Source of the DNA: Cenococcum geophilum 1.58
Lineage: Eukaryota > Ascomycota > Dothideomycetes > Gloniales > Gloniaceae
NCBI GenBank assembly: GCA_001692895.1
Contig: KV748193.1
Coordinates: forward strand, 2,108,001-2,172,000
Length of the DNA stretch: 64,000 nucleotides
Direction: 5' to 3'
Numbering within the stretch: position 1 is the first letter of the stretch; each line of letters begins with the position of its first letter. The notes below the pieces were generated by a model. The model did no database searches. It was not told the DNA's origin and saw only the letters and a program-made list of their open reading frames with translations. The translations under genes were made by a program, and so were the position numbers. Positions 34,638 to 46,428 of this stretch are shown in pieces.

Positions 34638-37600
34638 ATGGATCCAAATCAAGAATTCCACAACCTAGCCAGCCAGCTGAAGCCAAACCAGCAAATTAAT
34701 CCAAGGCGCTACTGGGTTGGTGTTTTGAATCATGATATACCACCTACTGACGCCACTAATGAAGCGGACTTTCTGTGGATCAAGGCGCACTCGGTTGGTT
34801 TCACTGATTAATGCAAGCGACCACGCTGACTTTAGCCCTTCTAGAGAGTCACTGCCCAGGTCGTTGAGGATCAATATACGCAGAGGAATCCCTCCGTTGA
34901 TATCGTTCTCAAAGTAGCGGACCACATACCACCAAAGAGTGCTACCCTTGCCGAGCTGAACTACTGGAACGATAACATAATCATTTTTCGAGCCGTTGAA
35001 TCGACTTCTCCGGAAGCACATGTGCGTGTTCGTCAGCCTTTACAGCCAGTGAACCGTCAAGCAACTGTCGAATCTCCTGCGCCTCCTTCCAGTTCGCTTA
35101 AGCTAGAGCCAGAGTCTCTGCGCGAAACTCACTCTCCCTTGCAAATCGGATCGGACAACTTGGAATTCCCCACACCAAGCACATCGACAAGTGACCTAGG
35201 ATCTAGAGCTAGCACAAGTCTCAGGACATTGGAGCAACCTCAAGATGAGAATGCTATTTTTCGGCCGATAGGTAGATTACCTCCTCACTTCAATACAAAC
35301 GGAAATATGTCAGCATATGAATCGCCTAGCCGGATGACTGAGAGCACGTGCATTGAGACACCGGCACCTGCCGTCGTGCCTACAGCTTCGAATCCGCACG
35401 TTAAAGCTGAGCTTAACGAGGCAACTCCAGTGGCTTCGTACACTCGTGGGTACGACGAAGGCCCGCAGGATCCGCCCATAGGGGAGCCCAGTTCTGATAA
35501 CTTTGAATTGCAGCCTCAAGATGAAAGGCCCAAGAACGAGAATCTCCAGCAACTCATGGCTGAGACATCTGCTGAGAAACTTGAGGCTGGCGTACGGAAG
35601 GCCCTTGCTATTCTCGACACTCTAAAAGATCCTTTGATGGCATACGAGGGGCCAGGTGAAGACGCTCAGCAGTGGCTGAAGACAATTGAAAATTTGCAGA
35701 AGCAGGCTGTACAGAAGCGGACTGTCGTTGGTGTCGTGGGAAACACTGGAGCCGGAAAAAGCAGTGTCATTAACGCCTTGCTTGATGAGGAACGACTAGT
35801 CCCTACGAACTGTATGCGTGCATGTACCGCTGTTGTCACAGAGATGTCTTGGAATAATAGCAAAGACTGGAATAGCAAATACCGTGCCGAGATTGAGTTT
35901 ATCACTCAGCAAGACTGGGAGAAAGAGCTTGATACCCTGCTTAAGGACCTTTTGGATTCTAACGGTGAGGTTTCTCGGGAGTGTAGAGATCAGGATAGTG
36001 AAGCCGGCGTAGCGTGGGCTAAGTTCAAAGCCGTCTACCCTCAGAAAACTAAAGAGATGCTTGCGAATAGTGACGTTAGATCGCTTATGCGGGACCAATC
36101 TCTCCTGAATATTCTTGGCACTACAAAGAAGATCTCCGAAGCTCATCCCGAGCCCTTCTACAGGTGTCTACAACACTATGTGGACAGCAAGGAGAAGATT
36201 ACTGGGCAGGAGCCGAAAGAGAAGAAGAAGGAGAAACGGAAGATGGAATTTTGGCCGTTGATTAAAGTTGTCAAGATTTACACCAAATCTCCAGCACTAT
36301 CTACTGGCGCTGTAATTGTCGATCTGCCTGGTGTTCACGATTCGAATGCAGCCAGAGCAGCAGTAGCTCAGGGCTATATGAAGCAATGCACGGGTCTCTG
36401 GATCGTGGCTCCGATCAATCGTGCGGTCGATGACAAGGCGGCTAAATCCCTTCTTGGTGATTCCTTCAAACGTCAGCTCAAGTACGATGGCACCTATTCA
36501 AATGTTACCTTCATCTGTTCGAAGACAGACGATATCTCAATTACAGAAGCAAGCGATAGTCTGGGTCTTGACGAGCAGATATCAAGGTTTGATGATCAGA
36601 AACGCGACATCGAGAAGCAGGTTGAGTCTCTGCAAGATAGCATTAAAGATTTCAGAGAATCCAAGGAAGTTTACAAGGGTATATACGATGACGCTGAGGA
36701 TGAGCTGGAGATATGGGAGACACTACGAGAAGATGTGGATGACGGGAAGACCGTGTATGCTCCAAAACCCAAATCGGAGAAGCGCAAACGTAGCTCTTCT
36801 CCGACCAAACAGCGCAAGCGACGCCAGCGAAGTGGTTCCGATTCTGACTTTGGCTCGGGAAGTGATAGAAGCGACACCGATGCATCTGATGGATCAGGCA
36901 GCGAAAAAGAGGATCGTGGAGCCCCTCTCACTGGCGACCAGATTCGTAGCAAGATTGAAGAGATCAAGAGCACTAAGAAGAACGCTAGGAGAGAACGGTT
37001 AGGCCTCGAGGAAAAAGTCAAGAGTAATAGAAAAGAGATTGACGTCCTCAAGAAGAAAGAGGCTACAATTATAGCAGAAATGAGTGCAATTTGCATTGCG
37101 GGTCGTAATCAATACTCCAAAGGTGCTATCCAGCAGGATTTTGCTGCCGGTATCAAGGAACTTGATCAGGAAAATGCTATTGAGGAAGATGAAGCCAATT
37201 TCAACCCAGATGAGGATATTCGGGATTACGACGAGGTCGCACGTTCTCTGCCAGTCTTCTGTGTAAGTAGTCGTGCATATCAAAAACTATGCGGGCGATT
37301 GAACAAGGACAATCCAGTGGCTGGTTTTAAGACCATTGAAGAGACTGAGGTAGGTAGTAACGTAGGCGCAATTCCGTGTTTCTACTAATTCCTGTCCAGG
37401 TGCCTCAATTGCAGGCGCACTGCAAGAAGCTGACAGAAGCGGGCAGAGCTTCTAGCTGTCGTACATTTCTAAATAGCCTAAGCCAGCTCCTCAATTCTCT
37501 AACACTCTGGTCTTCGAATGATGGATTGGGTATGACCTTAACGGATGCGGAGAAGCGGAAGGAAGTGCGTTTCCTCGAAAAGGAGCTTCAAAGTCTAGAA

Positions 37601-38978
37601 TCTGTAAGTGGAGATTGCCGATCCCGTGATTACAGTCTTCTCCGTTACACATTGCGCTCCAAATATCTTAATTGAAACTAATATATATCGTCATTCCACA
37701 GGGGCTGGAGAAGGCAGTTGCAGATTGCGTTCACGACATGAAACATGCTCTAACGGAGAATATCTACGATAAATATGATGATGCTGTTGATAAGTCTGTG
37801 ACCGCCGCGCCTCAAACTGCAGGTCGTTGGGGTGCACATAGGACTTTGGGAGGTCTCTATTGGGCCACCTACAAAGCAACTGTCCGACGAAACGGCGTTT
37901 TCGCAGGCGCATCTGGACCCCGTGACTTCAACGCAGAACTGTAAGTACCTGTCTCAGTCTGCAGTGAGTCTCTTTAACATAATGATGCCAGAAACGAACC
38001 GATCACCAAGCATTTGGCGACCGGCTGGGAACGAGCGTTCCAGCGTCGACTGCCACATGTATTAAAGAACTATACAACACAGTCCAATGCCCTTCTCACC
38101 TCGTTTCATCAAGCCGTCGAAGCCCGCGCCCGCAACAATGGTGCTGGAATCGCGAGATTAGATATGCTAGCTGTTCAACTCCGTGCTTATGGCCAAATCT
38201 TTGCCGATCTCGCAGCCGCGATGGTCGAGCATATGACGACGGAGCAACGTGATGCTAATCGGGAATTCACTCCAGTCATTTCCGCAGTAATGGAGGCAGC
38301 CTATAAGATATGTTCCAACGAACATGGTATGTTATCCCGCATGCAAGAATGACTCTTCCCTTACCCCTACTAACCCGCACATGTTTTCCAGGAACGGGCA
38401 GTTACAAACGTATGAAGGACGCTATGGCCTCACATGTTGACCAAGAACGCCACACCATGTTCCGCTACGCTACAGAAGCCGTCAAGCAGCGTTTAACGCA
38501 GATGTGCAGAGCGGTCGAAGAGCAGATGTCGAACAAGGCGGACGAGGTCTTCCTCCAGATGCGCCGCGACTACATGACTACGATCGGCGGCGCACACCTT
38601 TCGCAAGGCGACCTCATGTCTAAGGCTGAACGCACCATGCGGAAAGACGTCCTAAGCATTCTCGATGGCGCCGATGACCAGTTCAAAGCCGTACTCAAAG
38701 GCGAGGTAGAGGTTGTCAAAGAGGAAGAAGCGGACCACGACAGCGAGCAGCAGGACGAGAATAACGATAATGACGACTCAGACGCAAATTCGAACGTCGA
38801 AGAGGAAGAGATACCTCACGCTGAATCATCTTCCGCCGCCGCCAGCCTCCATAACTCTTCTCACGACGAGGTGTCAGAAACTCGCGCTAGGAGCTCTTAC
38901 GATACCGCAGCAGATGTTAAGATGGAAAGTGCACTAGATGATAAGACCGGCTTGCAACCCGATGACGACGAGCTCTAG
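34638..38978 (+). CDS. SLIP-GC-like dynamin-superfamily GTPase
   Basis: My gene model has six exons: 34638-34793, 34860-37349, 37400-37603, 37702-37940, 37992-38326, 38392-38978 (1336 codons). All introns have GT/AG ends and keep the frame. Residues 1-110 form an unrecognised N-terminal part, 110-300 are disordered, and the GTPase domain follows. G1 GNTGAGKS is at about 346-353, G3 DLPGVHD at about 540, and G4 SKTD at about 606. A long charged coiled-coil region comes next, split by a Lys/Arg-rich, Ser/Asp-rich linker (KRKRSSSPTKQRKRR) that looks like a bipartite nuclear signal. The C-terminal helical part ends in an Asp/Glu-rich tail. The layout fits fungal relatives of the vertebrate nuclear GTPase SLIP-GC, a large GTPase. 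The role in fungi is unknown. The first intron has a weak donor (GTTGGT), so exon 1 is the least certain part. Confidence 0.85.
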
Positions 38979-39539
38979 TTCCTTCTAATGACACATCGTA
39001 TAGCCTTGTCCCGCGCCCTCTGTTTCCAAAGTTTCAACTCCTATTCTCTACTCCGCACGCGCAGAATAGATCAGCCAAACTAGCGCCCTTCTATTGGAGA
39101 TGTCCTGTTTCTTCTTCACGTATCTACGTCTGCCCTTCTAAAACTCCTTTTTCAACAGCTACCCCATTCAACAGAGTCCTTCTTTTCTACTCTCACCATA
39201 TTAGTGGTGATGTACTAGGGCGGCTATTTGTGGCGTTCAGGTGTGACGAATGAAATGATGGGTGGCAAGTTTGGCTTTCGAATGTATGGGATGCTAGGCC
39301 GGTAGTTTGTTTTCTCATTCAATCACTCAATCACGTAGGGAACGGGGCGTAGAGAAGAATTGGAGTTCGTGACGGGCCAATGTATTGTATTCTATCTACC
39401 AGATATGCCAGTGCCATTCCACCCCACCAACGCCGTCCGCGAGCCCAAGCTCCACTCCTCCAAACCGATCCCTCTAACCCAATTCCGTATTAATCTCAAG
39501 TACAGCCACCCAAAACCCTCACTCACATACCATCCCTCC
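38979..39539. other. 3' intergenic region between two convergent genes
   Basis: It follows the GTPase stop and faces the end of the minus-strand proline-rich gene. It is pyrimidine-rich in its first 200 bp. No terminator motif can be named and no gene is seen. Confidence 0.4.
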
Positions 39540-40218
39540 CTACCGCCCCTTCCCCCCAACAGCCCTCCACACCCCCTCCTCCCCCTTCCTCAGCGCTTCC
39601 CCTGCTCTTCCCAACAAACCCCACAGCCCGCCCTGCGCCCCCTCCTCATGCTCCCTCACCGCCGCATCCTCCAGACTCCGCCGCACCGCCGCGCTGCCGT
39701 CCGCCGCATACGGGTCCTGCGCATAGCCCGGCGGATGCGCGACGCTGTGCGCGGCGCCCGTTTCGCAGAGCGACGGGCTAGCAGGACGTCGGGCCAGCGT
39801 GCGCGGGCGCGTAGGACGTGGTCGAGCGGCCTGGGGCGGCGGAGCCGACGGGCGGCGGGATGCTGAGTTGGGCGGGCAGGGCGCGCGTTTCCATCGTTGT
39901 GTGCGTCGCCGTTACTGTGCTGGGTCGCGCGCCTGGGGCTGGCGCGGGTGCGGGCGGAGCGGGCGTGCTGTCGTCTCTTGTGCCTGTTGGTGCGGCGATG
40001 GCGGTGGGAGGGGAAGGGCGCGCGCCTGGTTGGGGCGCAGGAGGGGCGGAGGGATCGGTGGTTGTGGTTGCGGGGATGGAGGCGGGCGTCGTGCGGGTTG
40101 GCAGCGGGTTCGCGGTTTGAGGGGTGATTCCAGCGGGTTTGGCGGCTGTGGTGTCGGAGGGGGCGTTGGGGGTTATGGGATCGTTGGAGTGGATGGGAAT
40201 GGGCGGGATTGGTGGCAT
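39540..40218 (-). CDS. Proline/threonine/alanine-rich protein with charged C-terminal helix (frame change inside)
   Basis: The minus-strand frame from the ATG at 40218 (MPPIPPIPIHSNDPITPNAP) is Pro/Thr/Ala-rich, contains PAPQPGARPSPP and LPAQLSIPPPVG, and stops at 39778. Sense continues in another frame as ETGAAHSVAHPPGYAQDPYA then a charged helix (AVRRSLEDAAVREHEEG), ending at 39540. PGYxQxxYA plus a short amphipathic helix at the end of a Pro-rich protein is a layout I associate with small uncharacterised fungal proteins. The frame change near 39780-39800 is either a very short intron (a GT/AG pair about 40 nt apart exists), an assembly indel in GC-rich DNA, or a real frameshift. I favour one expressed gene, not firmly. 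Confidence 0.5.
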
Positions 40219-40946
40219 GATGGTAACGATGGATGTTAGAAATAACTAGAAGGATTGAGCTGTGGAGGGCTAGACTTTTTCTGAAGCCTCAATGATTCGT
40301 GAGAATTAATGGGAAATGTTGAAAGAGTGGTGGTGACCTGCAGGAGAACAGAGCAGGCAGGTGCCTAGAAGAATGGAATGTTGTCCTTTGAGCTTATTGC
40401 CATTCTGAGCGGTGACATCAGAAGCACGTGGTTTTCTCGCCTCTGGAAGACTGCCAAGGAAAAGTCTAGCCTTGCATTGTTAGTGGCATCCACATCACCA
40501 AGGTAATAGTAGACAGAGCATGTAGAGAACAAGGAAACAATCTATGTTAGTTATTTTGACCGACCCGAGCCACATTGACCGCTGAACCCATTGCCGAAAA
40601 AGACATCTATCGACATGAGAGCCCAACGACACAAAAAACCCAAATGTGAAACAAGTCAAATGGCAGCGCAAAAGCAAGAGAAATGAAGTGGAGTCGCACA
40701 AATGCAAGCCTGGAAGTAGTACAAGGTGTTTGTGGGGAAAAGAGTTGCCAGGGAATAAAGTACAGAGGCAGGGAAAGAAAGTGCAAGCTCAACCCTTTCC
40801 CTTCACCGCGTCGTGCTTCGTAACCAGAACAATCTTCCGCCCTACGAGGGCTTGTTATTGCTCTATCCAATCTACATCCACCGTCAACCCACCTCAGATT
40901 ATGTCCCATCCCCAATTTCCATCCAAAAGCATCTCAAATCTGGCGT
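40219..40946. other. Intergenic: promoter of the proline-rich gene and 3' region of the carrier gene
   Basis: No gene is seen. Short open frames on both strands overlap without motifs. The part next to 40219 should carry the upstream gene's promoter, and the part next to 40946 the 3' untranslated region of the ADP/ATP carrier. Confidence 0.4.
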
Positions 40947-42439
40947 TTAACCAGACCCACCCTTGAACTTCTTGCCGAACATGATCAGCTGGACTTGGTC
41001 GTAGATGGAGAGCACACCAGCACCGGCGACACCACGGAGAATATTGGCACCGGCACCTTTGAAGAGAGACTTAACACCCTCAGCGGCGATGATCTGGCGA
41101 GCGGCATCCATAGAAGACTTGTACTTGACAGCCTGTGATAATTGTCAGAATTGCACAAATTTTCTCAACTAGGGCGTCAAAATTTTACTTACCTCACCAG
41201 AAGTCATCATCATACGACGACGGATAGTATCCAAAGGATAAGAAGCGATACCAGCACCAGTGGTGACAGTCCAGCCGAGCAAGAAGGAGGCAAGGAAGTT
41301 ACCCTCAAGAGGACCAACGAGAACAACCGGCTTGATGGAGTCGTACATGCCGAAGTACAGACCACGGTAGACAACTATACCAAGAACGGAGGGCATGAAA
41401 CCACGGTAGAGACCAGCAATACCATCGGAAGCGAGGGTCTTCTTGTAGACATCGACGAGACCGTTGAATTGACGGTCACCACCCTTCTTGGCGTTCTTAG
41501 CATCGTTGGCAAGACGGGTACGGGCATAGTCGAGAGAGTAGACGAAGAGGAGCGAAGTAGCACCGGCAGCCTGTTTCTATTGTTAGAGAATTTTTCCGAA
41601 GCGATCAACAGTGCAACATACACCGCCGGAGGCCAAGTTGCCCATCATCCACTTAAAATAGCCATCACGCTCCTTCTTGAAGGCGAACATAGCCTTATAG
41701 GTATCACGGAAAGCGAAGTTAAGGGCCTGGGTGGGGAAGTAACGGATGACGTTGGCAGTGTTACCTCTCCATAGAGAGAGAACACCTTCAGCCTGGGTGG
41801 TGCGGCGGAAGCAGTCGGCGATACCATTGTATTTGCGGTCGAGACGACCGGACTTCAGCATCTCATCCTGCACGAAATTTTTTGTTAGTGATCATCCCAG
41901 GTGAATTGCCAGTCAAAAATTAGCAGAATATGAAAATGAGGTATACCTGATTCTGAATGAGTAGCTTGACGCGCTCGATGGGAGCGGCGGCGGTTTTCGA
42001 GACGGCGGCGGAGACACCACCCACTGTAGATAAGGAGTTAGTTACTGGATCAACGAGACAATTTTTCGAAAACGTGTCGAAGTAATATTTTGAGGCCAAT
42101 GGCATTTAAAAACACTGGAAATTACTCATGGAGCTGAGACGTACTCAAGAAATCCACCATAAAGCCCTGTACGTAAGTTAGCAAGCGATGCGATCATTGC
42201 CGCCAGAATGTTGCGGAGCTGAGCCGCCAGCTGACAGAAACCATCAACAACGGCTACGATTCGAGCGGATAAGCTGTCGCACTGCGATTTGCAGCGGTGA
42301 CAATTCCATTGAGACGAATGCCCGCATGTTGTTGATGGGATGTAGTCTGAAACTGGATGCAGATTAAGAGGTCGGGAAGAGAGCTTACCGGCATGCCCAT
42401 GAAGGACTTTTCTGACTGAGCAACTTCGCCCTTGGCCAT
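40947..42439 (-). CDS. AAC: Mitochondrial ADP/ATP carrier (adenine nucleotide translocase)
   Basis: Six exons on the minus strand: 42439-42389, 42166-42145 (only 22 bp), 42023-41947, 41867-41622, 41570-41193, 41132-40947, giving 319 residues, the usual length for the family. It swaps cytosolic ADP for matrix ATP across the inner mitochondrial membrane. The diagnostic RRRMMM signature is at residues 249-254, preceded by the third carrier motif PLDTIRR. The first carrier repeat has [18 protein letters not shown] and the second DYARTRL. Six membrane segments are expected from the threefold repeat. All donors are GTaagt/GTatgt-like, and exon phases join to MPGFMVDFLMGGVSAAV. The 222-bp first intron is the longest. 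The codon choice favours C-ending codons (GTC, CTC, TTC), as in highly expressed fungal genes. Confidence 0.96.
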
Positions 42440-44412
42440 TGTGAAGGTTGGTCAAGCACCGCTTGCTCGATGAATTAAAAGGACGGAGGGGAGAGATGAG
42501 AAGGATGGAATTGGGATGTGGTAGAATGAGAAAAAGGTCGATGGGAGTTCTTAAGAAAGATGGCCGGGAGACGGGAGCGAGAAGCGACCAAAAGATTTCT
42601 CTCAGCCCGTTGGCGCTTAGCCCAACACAGATTAGCCTACTTCGATTAAGGAAAAAGCCGGGAATTGCCTCGGGGTGAGAGAAGACCACAAGATGCTGTG
42701 ATGGCGGTGGATGAATGGCACTGGGGAATTATATAGCCGTGCACTCCTGCTCGTGAAATCCTACTCTCTCTTACGTATTCCCCTTGCAATTGAATCTGTG
42801 GTGAACTCGATAGCCACCGAGCCCTCTATCAACGCCCCTTTATCTCGAAGCCGAACAATAACGGCCTCAACGCCCGATCCATCTAAAATAAGGCATCGGA
42901 TAAACTTTGGCGCAGACCCTCGAAAGGGCGAGATCATGGGTCCTAGAGGCAAGCTATTATTTAGGGCACCCTCTCTCCCTGAAGATCGGGGCCTTTTCAA
43001 AGTTTGCAGTGTTTTTCCTACAGAAACTTTATTGGTGCGGATCATTTCGGTACACTCACGCACGAAAGGCACAATCGCCACAAAAGCAATTCTCTACATT
43101 ATTGATGGCAAATTTTGCACTAATATCCGGCAGTAGACGATAGAGTAATGGATACGATCATGAAGATCTACGCCAATTGAAATATTCTAGAAGTGTCTCG
43201 TTTTTTTTTGGCAAAAAGAATATTACAGGCATTCTCGGAGAATTACATGTCGATTTTACCAGAGCGCCTCAACGTCAATGTTGAAGATTTCAATATGCAC
43301 ACAGAGCTGAGATACGAGAGATAACCAGCTGCAGGCCTTCTACCTCTATCACCAACACTGAATGAGGCCGAGGGGCGTTGAATCGTATTGTGGACTGGAG
43401 GTCAAATCCGTTGAGCTTACTCTAACGAAGCAATAGCACCTTCGGCTGCAATGGCCATGTAGTGGAAATACGCAGTTCATGCCATAGAATTGGAACCTTT
43501 TAACAGTTGGCTTTAAGTTATGCGTTAGGTCACGCTAGAAGAAATGAGCCTGAGGAGTGACTTTCAGTCGTTGCCACGCAATGCTTGCTTGAGGTAAGCC
43601 TTCGAAGGTCTAGAAAGACGCTCACTGGACCCGACACGAATCTCTGAACCATAGGGCCGTTCCGCGCATGATCAAATAAACCGTCAAAAAACGTTGTGGC
43701 GTCCTGTCGAATAGCTTAACACAAGATGGCGGGTAGTTAAATCCACCTCAAGGTCCCCGATATATTTGTGCAGCGATGAAAATAAGGTCTCGATAAATCT
43801 CGGTTCTGTTGAGATTTTTTTTAACTCCGAAAGTGAGTTCTCATAGGACGTCCCCCACATCTAAACCCAAAGCTGGTCTTCTTGACGTTCGACTCGAGAA
43901 CTACCTCCTAAAGCCAAGCACAAAAGATCCTTACGCCGAAGATAACGGAGTCTCATCTAAGCTTTAGGTACTGGGATTTGTATATGAACTAAAATACCGA
44001 ACGGTCACTATAATACCATATGCGGTTGATAAGTGCATCCGCGCGAGTCGCCATTATTACGACGCCATGCAGGCTTCGGACTAGCCTCTAAAGGATCTCA
44101 GAACAAAATGCAGTGGGACGCACGCAGCATTTTCCAGTAACTGATATTACTCAAGAAGGCAAAGCCAGGAGTCAATATCGAGTGTATACCTCAATAACAC
44201 ATGAGCTAGTAAACAAATCTATCATTTTGCCGAACCGATTTTCTTTCCTCACTCCACTTCATTCAATACTCTCTAATCTTACAAAAGCCCCCGTCAGCTT
44301 TGTTCTCAGACCCATTTCCCTACCGAATACCCTAATAGGTGCTCCCAGTTATCCTACAAACCACCCCTCACCCCAATAACCCGCCAACCACACCCATCCC
44401 CAACTCCACAGC
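42440..44412. other. Intergenic, 2 kb, no supported gene
   Basis: The left part must hold the carrier promoter. The longest open frame (42711-43136, 141 codons) overlaps an antisense frame of similar length and shows no domain, so I do not call it. The rest is of mixed composition without repeats that I can recognise. Confidence 0.4.
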
Positions 44413-46002
44413 CTAATAAACCCCCGGCACGATCCTCCACGGCACCTTCTTGCAGTAAGCATCCCAATCCTTCCCATACTTCCTGCGACACTTCTCCTCA
44501 TCCCTCCTCTCGCGATGAATTAACAGGATCGCAAAATACACCATATAAAAATACGTCACCAGCATGCCCCAGCCCTTCGCCTCACCGGGGACGACATACC
44601 TACCCGCAGGCTGGCCGCCAAACACAGCGCCACCGGCCGGCGTAATCGCGCCCGCCGGTGCCATCATCGCATTGCGCACGACATAGCCCGCCAAGCCAGT
44701 CGGCAGCACGTAGGCCCAGCTCATGAGCCAGTCGCCGAGATAGTTGATGTGGCGCGCGGTGCCCCACCAGCCGGAGACCAGCAGCTTCGACCCGGCGGCC
44801 GTTTCCATGTACTTGAGGTGCGCGATCTTGGGGTCCTTGGGGTTGGTGCGGAAGCGGTTCTTCTCGTTGTTGCAGGCGCGGAAGATATAGTAGCCTGCGC
44901 CCTGCACGGTGAACACGGCGAGCACGCCCCACAGCCCGAGCTCGAGCGGGTAGAAGGCGAGATAGCGCGCCTGGATCGAGTAGGTGAAGGGCACCCAGAC
45001 GAGGTCGCCGAAGGCCAGCATGAAGCCGAAGCCGTCGGTGGTGATGTCGATGGTGGTTAGGATGGCGGGCTCCATGTAGAGGGCGTCGAGGACGTAGAGG
45101 GCCTGCGCGAAGGTGGTGAGCAGGATCGAGTCTGTGATGCGGCCGTAGGTGCGGTACTGCTGCGCGACGAAGGCGAGATCCAGGATTACCCACCCGAGCA
45201 TCCCCGGGCGCAGCTCCATCCAGGATTTAATGTCTACTTCGCCGATGAGGGGAATGTGGATGCGTGGATTGAGCTCGCGGCCAATGAACCAGTCGTACAG
45301 CATGTTGCCACTATGGCCGCCGGCGGCTAGTTCGCGTCTGTCGGGATTGGGCCTACGGACGGAGAAGGAGGCGAGGTAGACATAGGTTGCTAGAGCGTAT
45401 GAGATTAGGATATTAATGGTCAGGAGCGGGATGTAGTTTTCTGAGATGAACCTCCAGACAGGGAAGTTGGCTCCTTCGACGGCAGTGCCAGCTGCAAGTA
45501 CTACCATTGTGAAGATCGCAGAGCTAAATGCTGAGGGAATTGTTAGTGGTACCGCCTGTCATATGATTTGAGAGGAATATACCATTGAAGCGATATTTTA
45601 ATCTTCCTCCGGAAGATAGTTCGACGCCTTTAACCTCCTGGGCTGGGAGCAGAGCATAGAGGATCAGACTGAACGTATAATACCCAATCGTAGCAACGAC
45701 AGCTTTGGTATTGACTAAAGTAGAAAATCCCTGCCAGCCTACATCTTTCTTCAATTTCTCGAGGGTGAGAGTGGACGGATGCAGAATGGACGGAGCAGGA
45801 CATCCAGAGACATCGTTACAGAGAAATGCCAAAAGATAACACCCTAGTGGCAAGCCGAATGAGATAGCTGCAGCGCCAAGTCTAACAATTATAAACCAAG
45901 GGTTTTTCATATAGAAAAAAGATATACTCACGGCCCACCAAAAGAATAACCATGCACTTCCTCATCCGCAAGTTCAGCCTGCGCCTTGCGTTTTGGTGGC
46001 AT
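44413..46002 (-). CDS. ERG24: Delta(14)-sterol reductase (C-14 sterol reductase)
   Basis: Three exons on the minus strand: 46002-45932, 45881-45583, 45530-44413 (495 residues, normal for fungi). The enzyme reduces the C14=C15 double bond of the sterol left by Erg11, with NADPH, in the ER, as a step of ergosterol synthesis. It starts MPPKRKAQAELADEEVHGYS, then GGPLGAAAISFGLPLGCYL opens the first membrane segment. Family signatures are LLVSGWWGTARHINYLGDW at about 373-391 and the C-terminal block from HRERRDEEKC to RIVPGVY (about 462-495). The 45-50-bp introns have good GT/AG sites and CTAAC-like branch points. It is head-to-head with ATG27, with 426 bp between the start codons. The fungal target of morpholine fungicides is this enzyme class. 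Confidence 0.96.
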
Positions 46003-46428
46003 TGTTTACCAAGATCCGCAGAATCTCAAGAATTGTGAACCGACAGGGTAGTGAGAAAGGGGCAGAGCGCGTAGGAAAATAGTAGTCCTTTTTGCTGGTT
46101 TTCAGAAATTGACTCCCCGACTACTGGTGGGAGGGTTTTGAAGGAAATACAGGTTTTTATACTTGACCCTTCTGAGGCGTGTCGTCTGAGTTTGCCGTGC
46201 CGGATGACCGTCTTTCCGTGGTGGTCTACGATTTACGAGCCCTAGGTAATGACGATGCCATTTGCATTCCGGCTAAACCACTTTAGGAACCTGCCGCGAC
46301 GCGCTTACCAACTACAAGAGGCGCAGGGACTGAAGGTTGTGTACGTATTCCTACCTTTCACCTCTGCTTATTTCCTTCTATTCTCTCGCTACTTACCCTT
46401 CCTCTGCTTGTTACTCTTCTTTCCGACA
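46003..46428. promoter_or_regulatory. Shared divergent promoter region of ERG24 and ATG27
   Basis: 426 bp separate the two start codons and must contain both promoters. A pyrimidine-rich stretch (TTCCTTCTATTCTCTCGC at 46371-46388, CTTCTTTCC) precedes the ATG27 start, as is common upstream of fungal starts. No specific factor site is claimed. Confidence 0.5.

Noticed and set aside
39360..40239. Plus-strand frames rich in Arg, Gly and Pro
   Set aside because: They are antisense shadows of the minus-strand proline-rich gene in very GC-rich DNA.
41142..41774. 210-codon plus-strand ORF
   Set aside because: It is antisense to exons 4 and 5 of the ADP/ATP carrier and reads across its introns.
42711..43136. 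141-codon plus-strand ORF
   Set aside because: It overlaps an antisense frame of similar size, has no motif, and sits in the carrier promoter region. Too weak to call.
44600..45193. Arg/His/Leu-rich minus-strand ORF
   Set aside because: It is an out-of-frame reading of ERG24 exon 3.
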